From assembly GCA_024642525.1 (NCBI GenBank), contig JAHEAX010000002.1, positions 124,001 through 188,000 of the forward strand: 64,000 bases of DNA. Reading direction: 5' to 3'. Positions 8,287-16,791 of the stretch are shown here, piece after piece. How positions within the stretch are numbered: position 1 is the stretch's first letter; each line of letters starts with the position of its first letter. A model generated the notes under the pieces. It worked only from the letters and a program-made list of their open reading frames with translations. It made no database searches and was not told where the DNA came from. Position numbers and translations under genes: made by a program. This DNA is from Erythrobacteraceae bacterium. GTDB lineage: Bacteria > Pseudomonadota > Alphaproteobacteria > Sphingomonadales > Sphingomonadaceae.

Positions 8287-8798
8287 GCAGGCATCTTCGC
8301 GCGAAGCTGGTTCAGGACCGCGTCCAATTCGGAAACAAGGGCGATAACTTCGGCCCTGGTGTCGGTAATGGCACCGCTGCTTTCGAAGCTGACGGCTGCA
8401 TCGCTGTGCAACAGATCGAGATCGCCCAGCGGGACGGCGGCAAGGCTGCGCATCGAATCGAGATCGGCAAGGGCGACTTGCGCGCTGGCCCAGCTATCAC
8501 TGGCCACAGCAGCGCCGCGTGCGGCATTGACCAGGCTGGTGGCGCGCGGGGCAGCCTGCATGAAATCGTCATGCGCCTTTGTCGCATCGGCGCGCAACCG
8601 GGCCAACCGCTGAACCAGGTCAGCACTGGCGGGAACAGGCACTGCGACAGGTGCAATTGCCGTGTCTGTCTCGAATGTGCCGGTAACGCGTTCAGCATCG
8701 CGAATCGCAAGCGATGGGTATTTATCGCCTGCAGACGCACAGCCAGAAAGAATGGTGGCCAGAACCAGCAAGCACGGGTAGGTAGGGCGTTGTATCAT
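8283..8798 (-). CDS. Predicted lipoprotein upstream of the FNR-type regulator
   Basis: A 171-residue protein with a lipoprotein signal peptide: a hydrophobic stretch ending LSGC with the lipidated cysteine at residue 20. The mature part is rich in Ala, Leu and Asp and is predicted helical, with possible coiled-coil character from about 60 to 165. No known domain was recognised. The ATG at 8798 is preferred over a start 16 codons upstream because it places the signal peptide at the N-terminus. The stop overlaps the regulator's start (ATGA), so the two genes are probably co-translated. Confidence 0.75.
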   Translation of the reverse strand: MIQRPTYPCLLVLATILSGCASAGDKYPSLAIRDAERVTGTFETDTAIAPVAVPVPASADLVQRLARLRADATKAHDDFMQAAPRATSLVNAARGAAVASDSWASAQVALADLDSMRSLAAVPLGDLDLLHSDAAVSFESSGAITDTRAEVIALVSELDAVLNQLRAKMPA

Positions 8799-9009
8799 CG
8801 CTCCGTCTTTAGCACGGCGGGCGCTGCACACCAGAGGTTGAAGCAAAAGCAGCGCCTCTAATGAAAAACCATGCTGTCTGGCGTTGACTTGACGGCTGTC
8901 ATCCCTTAACGGCTCCCATCTTTCCGGGGCCCGCTATTTGGCGGTGTTTCGGTCGCGCCGGTTTCATTGTTGGAATTGGCACAGCATTTAGATTGAAAGT
9001 GAAATCACC

Positions 9010-9516
9010 ATGTTCGCAGTCGTGCGCACAGGCGGCAAACAATACCGGGTTGCTGCCGGAGACAAGATCGCAGTTGAAAAACTCGCTGGCGAAGCCGGCG
9101 ACACGGTAACCCTGGGCGACATCCTGCTCGCCGGCGAAGGCGATTCGATCGCTGATCCGTCGAAGGTTGCTGTTTCGGCAGAAATCATCGCGCAGGCCAA
9201 GAGCGAGAAGGTGATCGTTTTCAAGAAGCGTCGTCGCCACAACTATCGCCGCAAGAACGGCCACCGCCAGCAGCTGACGCTGCTTCGCATCCTTTCGGTC
9301 GGCGATTCGAAGGCACCTGCCAAGAAAGCTGCTCCGAAGGCTGAAGCTGCAACCAAGGCAGAAGAAGCCAAGGCTGCACCGGCCAAGAAGGCCGCTGCTG
9401 AAAAGGCACCTGCTGCAAAGAAGGCCGCGCCGAAGAAGGCTGCAGCCGAGAAGGCACCTGCCAAGAAGCCAGCCGCCAAGAAAACACCTGCTGTCAAGGC
9501 AGCGGACAAGAAGTAA
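9010..9516 (+). CDS. rplU: 50S ribosomal protein L21 with Lys/Ala-rich C-terminal extension
   Basis: Ribosomal protein L21. Residues 1-98 are a complete L21, including the rRNA-binding [17 protein letters not shown]-type basic region near 71-87. Residues 99-168 are a 70-residue tail built from lysine, alanine, proline and glutamate in loose AxxKKAA repeats, similar to histone-H1-like tails. Such tails occur in L21 of many alphaproteobacteria. It is followed after 26 bases by rpmA, the conserved pair. Confidence 0.96.
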   Translation: MFAVVRTGGKQYRVAAGDKIAVEKLAGEAGDTVTLGDILLAGEGDSIADPSKVAVSAEIIAQAKSEKVIVFKKRRRHNYRRKNGHRQQLTLLRILSVGDSKAPAKKAAPKAEAATKAEEAKAAPAKKAAAEKAPAAKKAAPKKAAAEKAPAKKPAAKKTPAVKAADKK

Positions 9517-9542
9517 GTCGCAAGACTTAGGAGTTATACGAG

Positions 9543-9812
9543 ATGGCACATAAAAAAGCAGGCGGTTCATCCCGCAACGGTCGCGACTCAGCAGGTCGGC
9601 GCCTTGGTGTGAAGAAGTTCGGCGGTCAGGAAGTGATCGGCGGCAATATTCTCGTGCGTCAGCGCGGCACCAAGTTCTACCCGGGCACCAATGTTGGCCT
9701 CGGCAAGGATCACACCCTTTTTGCAACCGCAGAAGGCCGCGTGCGATTCCATTCCGGCAAACAAGGCCGCAAATATGTGTCGGTAGACATTATGGCTGAA
9801 GCCGCAGAATAA
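9543..9812 (+). CDS. rpmA: 50S ribosomal protein L27
   Basis: Ribosomal protein L27, whose N-terminal tail reaches the peptidyl-transferase centre. The 89-residue product starts [16 protein letters not shown], the highly conserved family N-terminus, with no sign of the cleaved N-terminal extension found in Firmicutes. It follows rplU in the usual order; the obgE gene that often comes next is absent here and a structured 205-base intergenic region follows. Confidence 0.98.
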   Translation: MAHKKAGGSSRNGRDSAGRRLGVKKFGGQEVIGGNILVRQRGTKFYPGTNVGLGKDHTLFATAEGRVRFHSGKQGRKYVSVDIMAEAAE

Positions 9813-9814
9813 GC

Positions 9815-9920
9815 GGACGTACCGATAAAGGGGACGTCCAACAGGATGGCCCAGCCGGTTCAGACCGGCACCGTAGAGGGAGATAGGGCCAACCTGTCTC
9901 CCTCTTGTCGTATCTCCCTC
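9815..9920 (+). promoter_or_regulatory. Structured leader/terminator region between rpmA and the GNAT gene
   Basis: Three inverted repeats follow the rpmA stop. The first pairs GGACGT (9815-9820) with ACGTCC (9834-9839). The second is GCCGGT-TCAG-ACCGGC (9854-9869). The third is a 12-bp stem from 9876 to 9904 (GAGGGAGA..AGG with CCT..TCTCCCTC, loop GCCAA). The left arm of the third, extended to GAGGGAGATA (9876-9885), can instead pair perfectly with TATCTCCCTC at 9911-9920, so two exclusive structures are possible. There is no long T-tract. It may end the rplU-rpmA transcript or control read-through into the GNAT gene. Confidence 0.55.
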
Positions 9921-10017
9921 GCAAAAATCTCTCGGGCCGGCGAATTCGTCTTTCGCCGAAACGGGAATGTCACGCAGACCGATTATCGGGGCGCTGCGAG
10001 GCGAGAGGAGGCGGGTT

Positions 10018-10560
10018 ATGTTCCATCGCAGTGAAAGATTGTTCCTGAGGCCGGCCTGGCCAGAGGACTGGGAAGCCCTTCTGGGCGGCATCTCGGACGA
10101 AGGTATCGTCAGGCATCTGGCGACCGCGCCTTGGCCCTATACGGCGCATCACGCGCGCGATTTCCTGTCCTGGCCGCAGGACCCGCGCTTTCCGCGTTTT
10201 CTGCTGACTTTGCCGGCGGGCGATACGTCGCATCTGGTGGGTATGTGCAGCCTGCTCCCGCGCGAGGATGGCGAACTGCATATCGGTTACTGGATTGCGC
10301 GCCCTTATTGGGGGCAGGGCTTTGCCACAGAGGCCGCTCGTGCCGTTGTCGAGGTCGGACGGATGCTGGGGCACAAGCACATTTCGGCTGCCCATCATGT
10401 GGATAACCCGGCGTCCGGCAAGGTTCTGCGCAAGGCGGGTTTTCGGCCCACGGGACGCGTTGCGACGACATATTGCATGGCGCGCGACGCAAATGTGGAA
10501 AGCGTATTCTACGAACGAGATCTTGCCGCAGAAGAAATGCAATCGATGCGGGCGGCCTGA
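10018..10560 (+). CDS. GNAT family N-acetyltransferase (RimJ/RimL type)
   Basis: A 180-residue acetyl-CoA-dependent N-acetyltransferase. The N-terminal RLFLRPAWPEDW stretch and the ARPYWGQGFATEAA acetyl-CoA-binding motif (near 100-113) are typical of the RimJ/RimL-like group; the substrate is unknown. The ATG at 10018 follows a strong GAGAGGAGG ribosome site, so it is preferred over an upstream in-frame start at 9967. Its stop codon lies in the loop of a perfect 12-bp hairpin. A GNAT gene after rpmA is common in sphingomonads. Confidence 0.88.
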   Translation: MFHRSERLFLRPAWPEDWEALLGGISDEGIVRHLATAPWPYTAHHARDFLSWPQDPRFPRFLLTLPAGDTSHLVGMCSLLPREDGELHIGYWIARPYWGQGFATEAARAVVEVGRMLGHKHISAAHHVDNPASGKVLRKAGFRPTGRVATTYCMARDANVESVFYERDLAAEEMQSMRAA

Positions 10561-10574
10561 ACGGCCGCCCGCAT
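10546..10574. terminator. Perfect 12-bp hairpin around the GNAT stop codon (possible bidirectional terminator)
   Basis: ATGCGGGCGGCC at 10546-10557 pairs exactly with GGCCGCCCGCAT at 10563-10574, with the loop TGAAC containing the GNAT stop codon. It lies between convergent genes (the GNAT stop at 10560 and the hydrolase stop at 10581). No T-tract follows on either strand, so intrinsic termination would be weak; it could instead protect the 3' ends. Confidence 0.45.
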
Positions 10575-10580
10575 ATGCAT

Positions 10581-11456
10581 TCAGGCAGCAGGCATTACTG
10601 CGTCTGGAAATTCGCTTTCATATTTCCTGATCAAAGCGCGATCATCGTGGTTCCATGGGTGGAAACCGGGCAGGAAATAGGCTGCCCATTGGCCGGTGAT
10701 CCTGCGCAGAAAGCCCGGCTTCCACAGCAGATATGCGGCAATCTTGCGCTTTGCTTCGCCTGCCGGAATACCATCCTGCGCCAGCAGTTCGACCATGTCG
10801 TCCACGCGGTGCGAGATGAAGTTCTTGGTCACAATCAGCATCATGAGCGATTTGACCTTCCACCGCTTGAAACGCGTCCAATCGCGCGTGGCATGCAGCC
10901 AGGTGTCATAAGCGACGCCTTTATGTTCGACTTCTTCAGCCGAATGCCACCGCCACAGATCGCCAAGGTCGCCATCCGCACCATCAAGATGCGCGGGGTT
11001 GGTCAGCAGTTCCTGGCCGAGCATTGCTGTGAAATGTTCCAGCGCCATGGTGGCTGCAAGATTGAGAATCTGCGGCCGGTCTTTCGTCAAGGCGAGCATT
11101 TCCTCAACGCGCTTGTCGATGAAGGAAATGTCATAACCTGCTGATTCAGCGAGCTTGTTGAAAACGATGTGTTCGCGGGTGTGATTGATTTCCTGTTTCA
11201 CGAATGCCCGGATCTCTGCTTCCAGCTTCGGCGATGCGCCGTCGCGGTGCGCTTTAACGGATTCGATGAAAAATGCTTCGCCGCGAGGGAAGGTCGCTGA
11301 CAGGGCGTTGAACCATGCGGTTGCGACAGGGTCGCCATTCATCCACCAGCGGCGTGACTTGGTGCCGCGACCGAATTTGCGGTTACGCACGACGATATCA
11401 AGATCGTCCGGGCTGCGGCTGGTGGTATCGAGATTGATCTTTGCAGGAGCGTTCAT
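10581..11456 (-). CDS. PF10118-type metal-dependent hydrolase / ferritin-like di-iron protein
   Basis: A 291-residue helical protein of the PF10118 'metal-dependent hydrolase' family. Several Glu/His pairs placed as in di-iron helical bundles are visible: EINHTREH near 90, LEHFTAM near 140 and HSAEEVEH near 170. The physiological substrate is unknown; members are often controlled by TetR regulators. An ATG at 11468 is possible, but the consensus promoter just upstream would leave it about ten bases from the transcription start, so 11456 is preferred. It is divergent from a TetR gene with a double operator between them. Confidence 0.8.
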   Translation of the reverse strand: MNAPAKINLDTTSRSPDDLDIVVRNRKFGRGTKSRRWWMNGDPVATAWFNALSATFPRGEAFFIESVKAHRDGASPKLEAEIRAFVKQEINHTREHIVFNKLAESAGYDISFIDKRVEEMLALTKDRPQILNLAATMALEHFTAMLGQELLTNPAHLDGADGDLGDLWRWHSAEEVEHKGVAYDTWLHATRDWTRFKRWKVKSLMMLIVTKNFISHRVDDMVELLAQDGIPAGEAKRKIAAYLLWKPGFLRRITGQWAAYFLPGFHPWNHDDRALIRKYESEFPDAVMPAA

Positions 11457-11474
11457 TGGTCTATCCATGCTTAC

Positions 11475-11514
11475 TTACATCAGTGTAAATATGCCTTACT
11501 TACATTTGTGTCAA
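11475..11514 (-). promoter_or_regulatory. Consensus promoter covered by two TetR-type operators
   Basis: On the minus strand, TTGACA (11509-11514) and TATTTA (11486-11491) are separated by exactly 17 bases, a near-consensus housekeeping promoter for the hydrolase gene. Two similar inverted repeats overlie it: TTACA-TCAG-TGTAA (11475-11488, perfect) and TTACA-TTTG-TGTCA (11500-11513). The flanks also repeat: CTTACTTACAT occurs at 11470-11480 and 11495-11505, 25 bp apart. This is the layout expected for repression by the divergent TetR protein. Binding is inferred. Confidence 0.78.
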
Positions 11515-11667
11515 TAGTGAGATTTCAGCAAACTTGCGCATGAGAGAGCCTTGTTTCTGCGCGGACGAGAGGTGGTGCCCCGTTTGAGTCTGGCCCTTGT
11601 TTCATGCGGCCCTGCGTTCTAGGCGAGTGGGGACGACAATGAATGGCCCGGCAAGACAAAGGTCCCC

Positions 11668-12276
11668 ATGGCACCCCGCAAACGCCTTTCTCCCGAAGAA
11701 TCTCGATCTGCAGCGCTTCAGGCTGCGCGCGCACTGCTGATTGAATCAGGGCCGCAGTCAGTCACGTTGAAGGCAGTGGCAGGGCGGATTGGACGCACTC
11801 ATGCCAATTTGCTGCATCACTTCGGTTCTGCTTCAGGGCTGCAAAAGGCGTTGGCGGAACATCTGGCCTGGACCGTTTGCGAAACAATCAAGGATGCCGT
11901 CCGCGCCAGCAGGGTGGGGCTGGGCACGCCGCGTGAAGTGGTGGACCTGGCGTTTGACGCATTTGACAAGGAAGGCGCAGGCGCACTTGCCGGCTGGATG
12001 CTGCTGACGGGCAACGAAGATGCGCTGGACCCTATTATCGAAGCAATCCACGCATTGGTTGATGAAATAGCGCCCGAAGAAGCCGAACATGGTCGCCTGG
12101 ACGGAATGCGGGTGCATGAAGATACGCTGACGCTGGTGTTGCTGGCCCTTGGCGACGCGTTGATGGGGCAGGCACTCGCAAAGTCGCTTGGTCTGCCGCG
12201 CCAGACCGCGCGCGACCGTGCCGAACAATTGTTGATGGCTTCAGTGCTGGAACACGCCGCACAAGACGCAGGTTAA
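11668..12276 (+). CDS. TetR family transcription regulator
   Basis: A 202-residue regulator. The N-terminal helix-turn-helix spans about residues 14-60, with the typical VTLKAVAGRIGRTHANLLHHFGS segment (residues about 31-53). The C-terminal ligand-binding part is all-helical and has no feature that names the ligand. It is divergently oriented to the PF10118 hydrolase, 154 bases from a double operator that covers the hydrolase promoter, so it most likely represses that gene. The ligand might be a hydrophobic or fatty-acyl compound, but that is speculative. Confidence 0.9.
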   Translation: MAPRKRLSPEESRSAALQAARALLIESGPQSVTLKAVAGRIGRTHANLLHHFGSASGLQKALAEHLAWTVCETIKDAVRASRVGLGTPREVVDLAFDAFDKEGAGALAGWMLLTGNEDALDPIIEAIHALVDEIAPEEAEHGRLDGMRVHEDTLTLVLLALGDALMGQALAKSLGLPRQTARDRAEQLLMASVLEHAAQDAG

Positions 12277-12284
12277 TCGGCAGG

Positions 12285-13040
12285 TCAGCCCTGTTCAGGC
12301 TTGTCCAGCTGCATCCAATGCGGCGCAAAATCGGGTCCGATATCCTCGACCCTGCGATGGTCCACCGCCAGATCGAGCACGGGATAGGCAATCCTGCGGC
12401 GTTTTTCATCTGACTGGCCGAGAGGGACCACAACGAGACGGCGGTTCACTTTTTGCCGCCAGTTCATCCGTGCGGTGTTTTCCTGCCCGATGTAACAGCC
12501 CTTTTCGAAGGACACGCCGTGCAATTCCACGGCATTGGCTTCCAGCCACAGAATATCGCGCAATTCGGCTGCGCCTTCGGTCACGCCCAGCAATAAGCGG
12601 TGTTTCAGCCATGCCTCATCGGCGGGCTTGTCGTCTTCGCTTACAGGGGCAAGCCATCGCTGGCCCAGATCGCCCAGGCGCGGATCAGCCGCGCCGCCAT
12701 CACCCTGTTCAGCCTGCCAGTGAACGGCCACGCCATCATCACGGGCAATCGTGATTTTCCGGCGCAGCCGGTACAGTGACAAGCGCTTGACGAGATCGTC
12801 GGCTGCGCTTGCCTCGCAATCCAGCAGCAATTGCCCGTTTCCGGCGGGCCAGACGATAAAATCGAACATCGCCTTGCCCTGCGCGCTCAATAGACCTGCC
12901 CATACCGGTAGCATTCCCGCCACGTCATTCGTGACCAGGCCCTGAAGGAAGCCTGCCACGTCGTCGGCAGCATTGCCTTCATCATCATATTGCGGGGACA
13001 GCCGGATAACGGCGCGATCGAACAGGCGGGTGGCGGACAT
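12285..13040 (-). CDS. ygfZ: YgfZ/GcvT-domain folate-binding iron-sulfur assembly protein
   Basis: Folate-binding protein that helps maturation or repair of iron-sulfur enzymes such as MiaB. The 251-residue product carries the diagnostic KGCYIGQE motif at residues 180-187 with its conserved cysteine, and the GcvT-like N-terminal fold. It lies downstream of the ATP-grasp gene on the same strand with a 51-base gap, and converges with the TetR gene. No terminator is evident in the 8-base gap to TetR. Confidence 0.93.
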   Translation of the reverse strand: MSATRLFDRAVIRLSPQYDDEGNAADDVAGFLQGLVTNDVAGMLPVWAGLLSAQGKAMFDFIVWPAGNGQLLLDCEASAADDLVKRLSLYRLRRKITIARDDGVAVHWQAEQGDGGAADPRLGDLGQRWLAPVSEDDKPADEAWLKHRLLLGVTEGAAELRDILWLEANAVELHGVSFEKGCYIGQENTARMNWRQKVNRRLVVVPLGQSDEKRRRIAYPVLDLAVDHRRVEDIGPDFAPHWMQLDKPEQG

Positions 13041-13091
13041 CTTGCCTAGGTGCGCTCCTTTCCGGCATGTTTCAATGGGCCGAGCGCCAGA

Positions 13092-13976
13092 TCAGCCAAT
13101 GCGCCGCCGGATGGCCTCCACCATGCGCGAACCAAGATCCGGGCCTTGCAGCGGATAGAGATAGGGCTCGATCATTTCCGCTTCCATCACGGCCAGTTCG
13201 CCATCTGCATTGCGAACCATGTCGACGCGGGCATACAGCGGGGTCGAAAACGGCAAGGCCGCGACGATGGAACTGGCTGCGGCGCGATCGGCATGTGCAG
13301 GTTTGACCGCCTGTTCCTTGCCGCCATAGATCGACTGGATTCGATAGTCGCCCGATGCGGCGGTTTTCAGCAGGCAATGCGATAATTCGCCATCGATGAA
13401 GATGAAGGAATATTCTCCTTCACCGGTAATAGCGGGAAGGAAGGGCTGGATCATCGCGGGCCGGTCCATTGCCCAGCCTGCAAGAGCGGCGTCGCCGCGC
13501 GTGAAAATGGACTGGCCTTCAGCGCCTGCGCCCACGCGGCGTTTTACTACCACCTTGTCGCAGCCGAATTGGTCAAAGGCATCTTCCACATCCTTTGCGG
13601 TTGGGCTGTCTGGCCACAAGGTCGGGATTGTGCGCGCGCCTGCGTTGCCCAGGTCGCGCAAATAGGATTTGTCGATATTCCACCGGACGATTCCGGCAGA
13701 ATTGCACAGGGTAATGCCCGATTGTTCGAGCATATCCAGTTGAGCGAGGAAATCGTCCTTGCTGTCCTGATAATCCCAAACCGTCCCCAGCAGCACCAGC
13801 GGCAGGCCTGCAAAAGCATCAGCCGTGCTGCGCCAGTCAATTTCCACCAGTTCCATGCCTGCAGGCTGCATGGCGCTGCGCAAGGCAGTTACTTGCTGAT
13901 CATGTTCGAATGCATCTGCGCGCCGCAGGGGCGATCCGGTGAGCGTGCCGGGGCAGGCGAGGAAACCTATTTTCAT
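13092..13976 (-). CDS. ATP-grasp domain protein (RimK/glutathione-synthetase-like)
   Basis: A 294-residue protein with the ATP-grasp layout: an N-terminal Rossmann-like domain (1-100), an ATP-binding lid around DKVVVKRRVGAGAEGQS near residue 140, and a C-terminal part with acidic metal ligands in the ELAVMEAEMIEP segment near 265. It is probably an amide or peptide-bond-forming ligase of unknown substrate. The ATG at 13976 gives an N-terminus MKIGFLACPG typical of the fold; the frame is open for another 63 codons upstream but that stretch lies over pyrC. ygfZ follows on the same strand. Confidence 0.8.
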   Translation of the reverse strand: MKIGFLACPGTLTGSPLRRADAFEHDQQVTALRSAMQPAGMELVEIDWRSTADAFAGLPLVLLGTVWDYQDSKDDFLAQLDMLEQSGITLCNSAGIVRWNIDKSYLRDLGNAGARTIPTLWPDSPTAKDVEDAFDQFGCDKVVVKRRVGAGAEGQSIFTRGDAALAGWAMDRPAMIQPFLPAITGEGEYSFIFIDGELSHCLLKTAASGDYRIQSIYGGKEQAVKPAHADRAAASSIVAALPFSTPLYARVDMVRNADGELAVMEAEMIEPYLYPLQGPDLGSRMVEAIRRRIG

Positions 13977-14072
13977 GGTGCTGCGTGATTCTCCGGCATG
14001 GACACAGACCTGCCCAATAGGCGGGGTGCTGATCTCTGGCCAGAGCGGGGCGCGGTCATTATGGGACATGTC

Positions 14073-15113
14073 ATGTCTGAAACACCGATTCTGACCATCC
14101 GCCGGCCCGATGACTGGCACGTCCACCTTCGCGATGGCGATGTCATGCGCGGCGTTGTGGGCCATACTGCCCGCCAGTTTGCCCGCGCAATCGTGATGCC
14201 CAACCTGTCACCCCCGGTTACAACGGTGGCTGCGGCGGAGGCATATAGGGCACGAATTCTGGATGCGGTGCCTGCCGGTCTGGATTTCCAGCCGCTGATG
14301 ACCAGCTATCTCACCGATTCGAGCGATCCGGAGGAACTGGCCCGCGGTTTTGAAAGCGGCGTATTTACTGCTGCCAAGCTCTACCCGGCCAATGCCACGA
14401 CCAATTCCGCCTTTGGTGTCAGCGATGTTGCCGCGATCCGCCCCGCGCTGGAGCGGATGCAGGAAGTGGGCATGCCTCTGCTTGTCCACGGCGAAGTCAC
14501 CGACACCGATGTGGATATTTTCGACCGCGAGGCCGTGTTTATCGACCGGACAATGGCCGCAATCGTGCGCGATATGCCTGCGCTGAAAGTGGTGTTTGAA
14601 CATATCACTACCGAAGATGCCGTGCAGTTTGTCGATTCAGCAGGGCCAAATGTGGGCGCGACGATCACGCCGCAGCATCTCCATATCAACCGCAATGCCA
14701 TGCTGGTGGGCGGCATCCGTCCCCATGCCTATTGCCTGCCCGTGGCCAAGCGCGAGAAGCACCGGCTGGCACTGCGCAAGGCCGCCACTTCGGGTTCAGT
14801 CAAATATTTCCTCGGCACAGACAGTGCGCCCCATGCCGTCAGCGCCAAGGAAAATGCCTGCGGCTGTGCGGGCATATTCAATGCGCCTTTCGCGCTTGAA
14901 AGTTATGCAGCTGTCTTTGACGAGGAAGGCGCACTGGGCCGGCTGGAAGGCTTCGCGTCCGAAAACGGCCCCCGCTTTTATGGTTTGCCGCTTAACGAAG
15001 GCACCGTGACGCTGGAACGTGCAGATATTGCCGTGCCGGACAGGGTTGATGCCAACGGGACGGACATCGTGCCGTTCCACGCAGGCGAAACATTGAAGTG
15101 GCGGCTTCGCTAG
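14073..15113 (+). CDS. pyrC: Dihydroorotase (class II, PyrC)
   Basis: Zinc amidohydrolase of pyrimidine synthesis that interconverts carbamoyl-aspartate and dihydroorotate. Metal ligands are visible as DWHVHLRDG (H16, H18), the carboxylated lysine K102 in [13 protein letters not shown], and histidines in LLVHGEV and VFEHITT; the DSAPH motif supplies the catalytic aspartate. At 346 residues it matches the E. coli-type class II enzyme. Starts at 14061 or 13998 are possible, but [16 protein letters not shown] is the usual N-terminus. It is divergent from the ATP-grasp gene. Confidence 0.96.
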   Translation: MSETPILTIRRPDDWHVHLRDGDVMRGVVGHTARQFARAIVMPNLSPPVTTVAAAEAYRARILDAVPAGLDFQPLMTSYLTDSSDPEELARGFESGVFTAAKLYPANATTNSAFGVSDVAAIRPALERMQEVGMPLLVHGEVTDTDVDIFDREAVFIDRTMAAIVRDMPALKVVFEHITTEDAVQFVDSAGPNVGATITPQHLHINRNAMLVGGIRPHAYCLPVAKREKHRLALRKAATSGSVKYFLGTDSAPHAVSAKENACGCAGIFNAPFALESYAAVFDEEGALGRLEGFASENGPRFYGLPLNEGTVTLERADIAVPDRVDANGTDIVPFHAGETLKWRLR

Positions 15114-15116
15114 GGC

Positions 15117-16043
15117 CTATACCGGGACATTGCCCTTGGTCCTGGCGTTTCGTTTTGAAAGCAGATCCCAGACAAAGACGGCCAATGCAGTCCAGATCAG
15201 GATGAAGCAGCCGAGCTGAACCGGCTTCAGTTCTTCACCGAACACGAAAATCCCCAGGAAAAAGACAATCGTGGGGGCCAGGAACTGGATGAAGCCGAGG
15301 GTGGAATAATCCATCCGGCGCGCAGCAATGGCAAACATCAGCAGCGGAATGGCGGTAACAAAGCCGCCCAGTATCAGCAGCAGGCTGAGGCCGAGTTCCT
15401 GCCCGAATGACGGGCCTTGCGGGGTGCCGGCATAATACCAGGCAACGGCGGCAGCGGGCAGCAGCAGAATGGCCGATTCAATCGTCAGCCCGGGCAATGC
15501 GCCAACGGCCACCTGCTTGCGGAGCAGGCCATAGGTTCCGAAACTGATCGCAAGCGTCAGGCTGATCCACAAGGTGGTAAGCGCGCCGCCCAGCAGCAGG
15601 GAAACGGCGATGGCCGCAATGATAACGGCAATCCATTGGCGCTTGCTCAGCTTTTCGCCCAGCACCAGCGTGCCCAGCAGCACATTCACCAACGGGTTTA
15701 TGTAATAGCCAAGGCTGGCAGCCAGCACATGGCCATCCTGCACCGCCCAGATGTAAACCAGCCAGTTCACGCCGATCAGCACGGCGCTGGCGGTTAACGT
15801 CAACAGCACCCGCATATTGCCAAGCGCCGCGCGCAGTTCTGGCCCCTGTTTGCGAAACGCCACGATCAAAAGGCAGATCGGCACCGTCCAGATGATGCGC
15901 CAGCCGACAAATTCGACCGGCGGGACCGACTTCACGAAAATGAGGTAGAGCGGCAGGAAACCCCAGATCAGATAAGCACCAAGCGCTGCGGGCAGGCCCG
16001 AACGGCTGGATGAGGTGGCTGGATTGGCGGAGGTTTCTGGCAT
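15117..16043 (-). CDS. rarD: RarD-type EamA/DMT family transporter
   Basis: A 308-residue inner-membrane protein with about ten helices arranged as two EamA repeats. The N-terminal ALGAYLIWGFLPLYL, the segment around WLVYIWAVQDGHVLAASLGYYINPLVNVLLG and the C-terminal half match RarD, a member of the drug/metabolite transporter superfamily whose substrate is not established. It converges with pyrC with a three-base gap and has no obvious operon partner. Confidence 0.92.
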   Translation of the reverse strand: MPETSANPATSSSRSGLPAALGAYLIWGFLPLYLIFVKSVPPVEFVGWRIIWTVPICLLIVAFRKQGPELRAALGNMRVLLTLTASAVLIGVNWLVYIWAVQDGHVLAASLGYYINPLVNVLLGTLVLGEKLSKRQWIAVIIAAIAVSLLLGGALTTLWISLTLAISFGTYGLLRKQVAVGALPGLTIESAILLLPAAAVAWYYAGTPQGPSFGQELGLSLLLILGGFVTAIPLLMFAIAARRMDYSTLGFIQFLAPTIVFFLGIFVFGEELKPVQLGCFILIWTALAVFVWDLLSKRNARTKGNVPV

Positions 16044-16258
16044 CGCCAGCCCTTAGGGCGGCTATATTCGGGCGGCAAGCTGCGTTTCGTCCTGCAAATT
16101 TGCTCGGTTCATCGCAGCTGCCGTTTCCTGCACTTCTTGTTGCATTCTGTTCAGAAAAGCGAGGCTATAAATGAATGGATAGAGCAAGGGATTCGAAAGT
16201 CAGCAGCCGAGGTTGCCCATCGAAACCCAGGTTCTGAAAGATGCGAAGGAATTTTATA

Positions 16259-16747
16259 ATGCAGATTAAGAACACCAACATCGCCGCACTGGCACTGGCA
16301 ATCCCCAGCCTGGCATTGGCAGCGCCTGCAATGGCCGCAGCGCCAACCCATTCTGCGCCAGCCTACGCATCGGCTATGGCTCACGCGCCTGTCTATTCCG
16401 ACACGGTGTTCGAACATGGCAAAAAGCACAAGGATCGCCGTTATCGTGGGCGCGGCCATGATCGTGATTATGAATATCGTGACCGTGATTATCGCAGCAA
16501 CTACGGCCGCGTAAGCTATGGCGAGCCCGTTTACGCCAACACCCGCATCTGGCGCGGAGATAATGGCCGCTATTATTGCCGCCGTGAAAACGGAACCACC
16601 GGTTTGCTTGTCGGTGCAGCGGTTGGTGGCCTGATCGGCAACGAAGTTGCTGGCCGCGGCGACCGCACCCTGGGCGCAATTCTGGGTGCCGCTGGCGGTG
16701 CAATCCTCGGCCGTTCCATTGACCGCAGCAATTCCCGCTGCCGTTGA
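16259..16747 (+). CDS. Secreted glycine-zipper (2TM) protein
   Basis: A 162-residue exported protein. A signal peptide ends near ALAAPAMAAAP (residue 28), followed by a His/Tyr/Arg/Asp-rich stretch (about 55-90) with DRDYEYRDRDYR-like repeats, and a C-terminal glycine zipper (about 112-152) with GxxxG-type spacing of the kind that inserts in or attaches to membranes. The ATG at 16259 follows AAGGA by eight bases and is preferred over the ATG at 16241. Function is unknown; homologues are assigned to envelope stability. Confidence 0.82.
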   Translation: MQIKNTNIAALALAIPSLALAAPAMAAAPTHSAPAYASAMAHAPVYSDTVFEHGKKHKDRRYRGRGHDRDYEYRDRDYRSNYGRVSYGEPVYANTRIWRGDNGRYYCRRENGTTGLLVGAAVGGLIGNEVAGRGDRTLGAILGAAGGAILGRSIDRSNSRCR

Positions 16748-16791
16748 AACAGGCGGACAGGGCACCGAATCCGGTTTTGATCGTTTGATTA

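Noticed and set aside
8884-8917. TTGACT/TTGACG sequences upstream of rplU as a possible promoter
   Set aside because: No acceptable -10 at 16-18 bases from either hexamer, so no promoter is called.
13977-14165. 63-codon N-terminal extension of the ATP-grasp gene
   Set aside because: It runs over the pyrC start and shows no conserved pattern; ATG 13976 gives the typical N-terminus.
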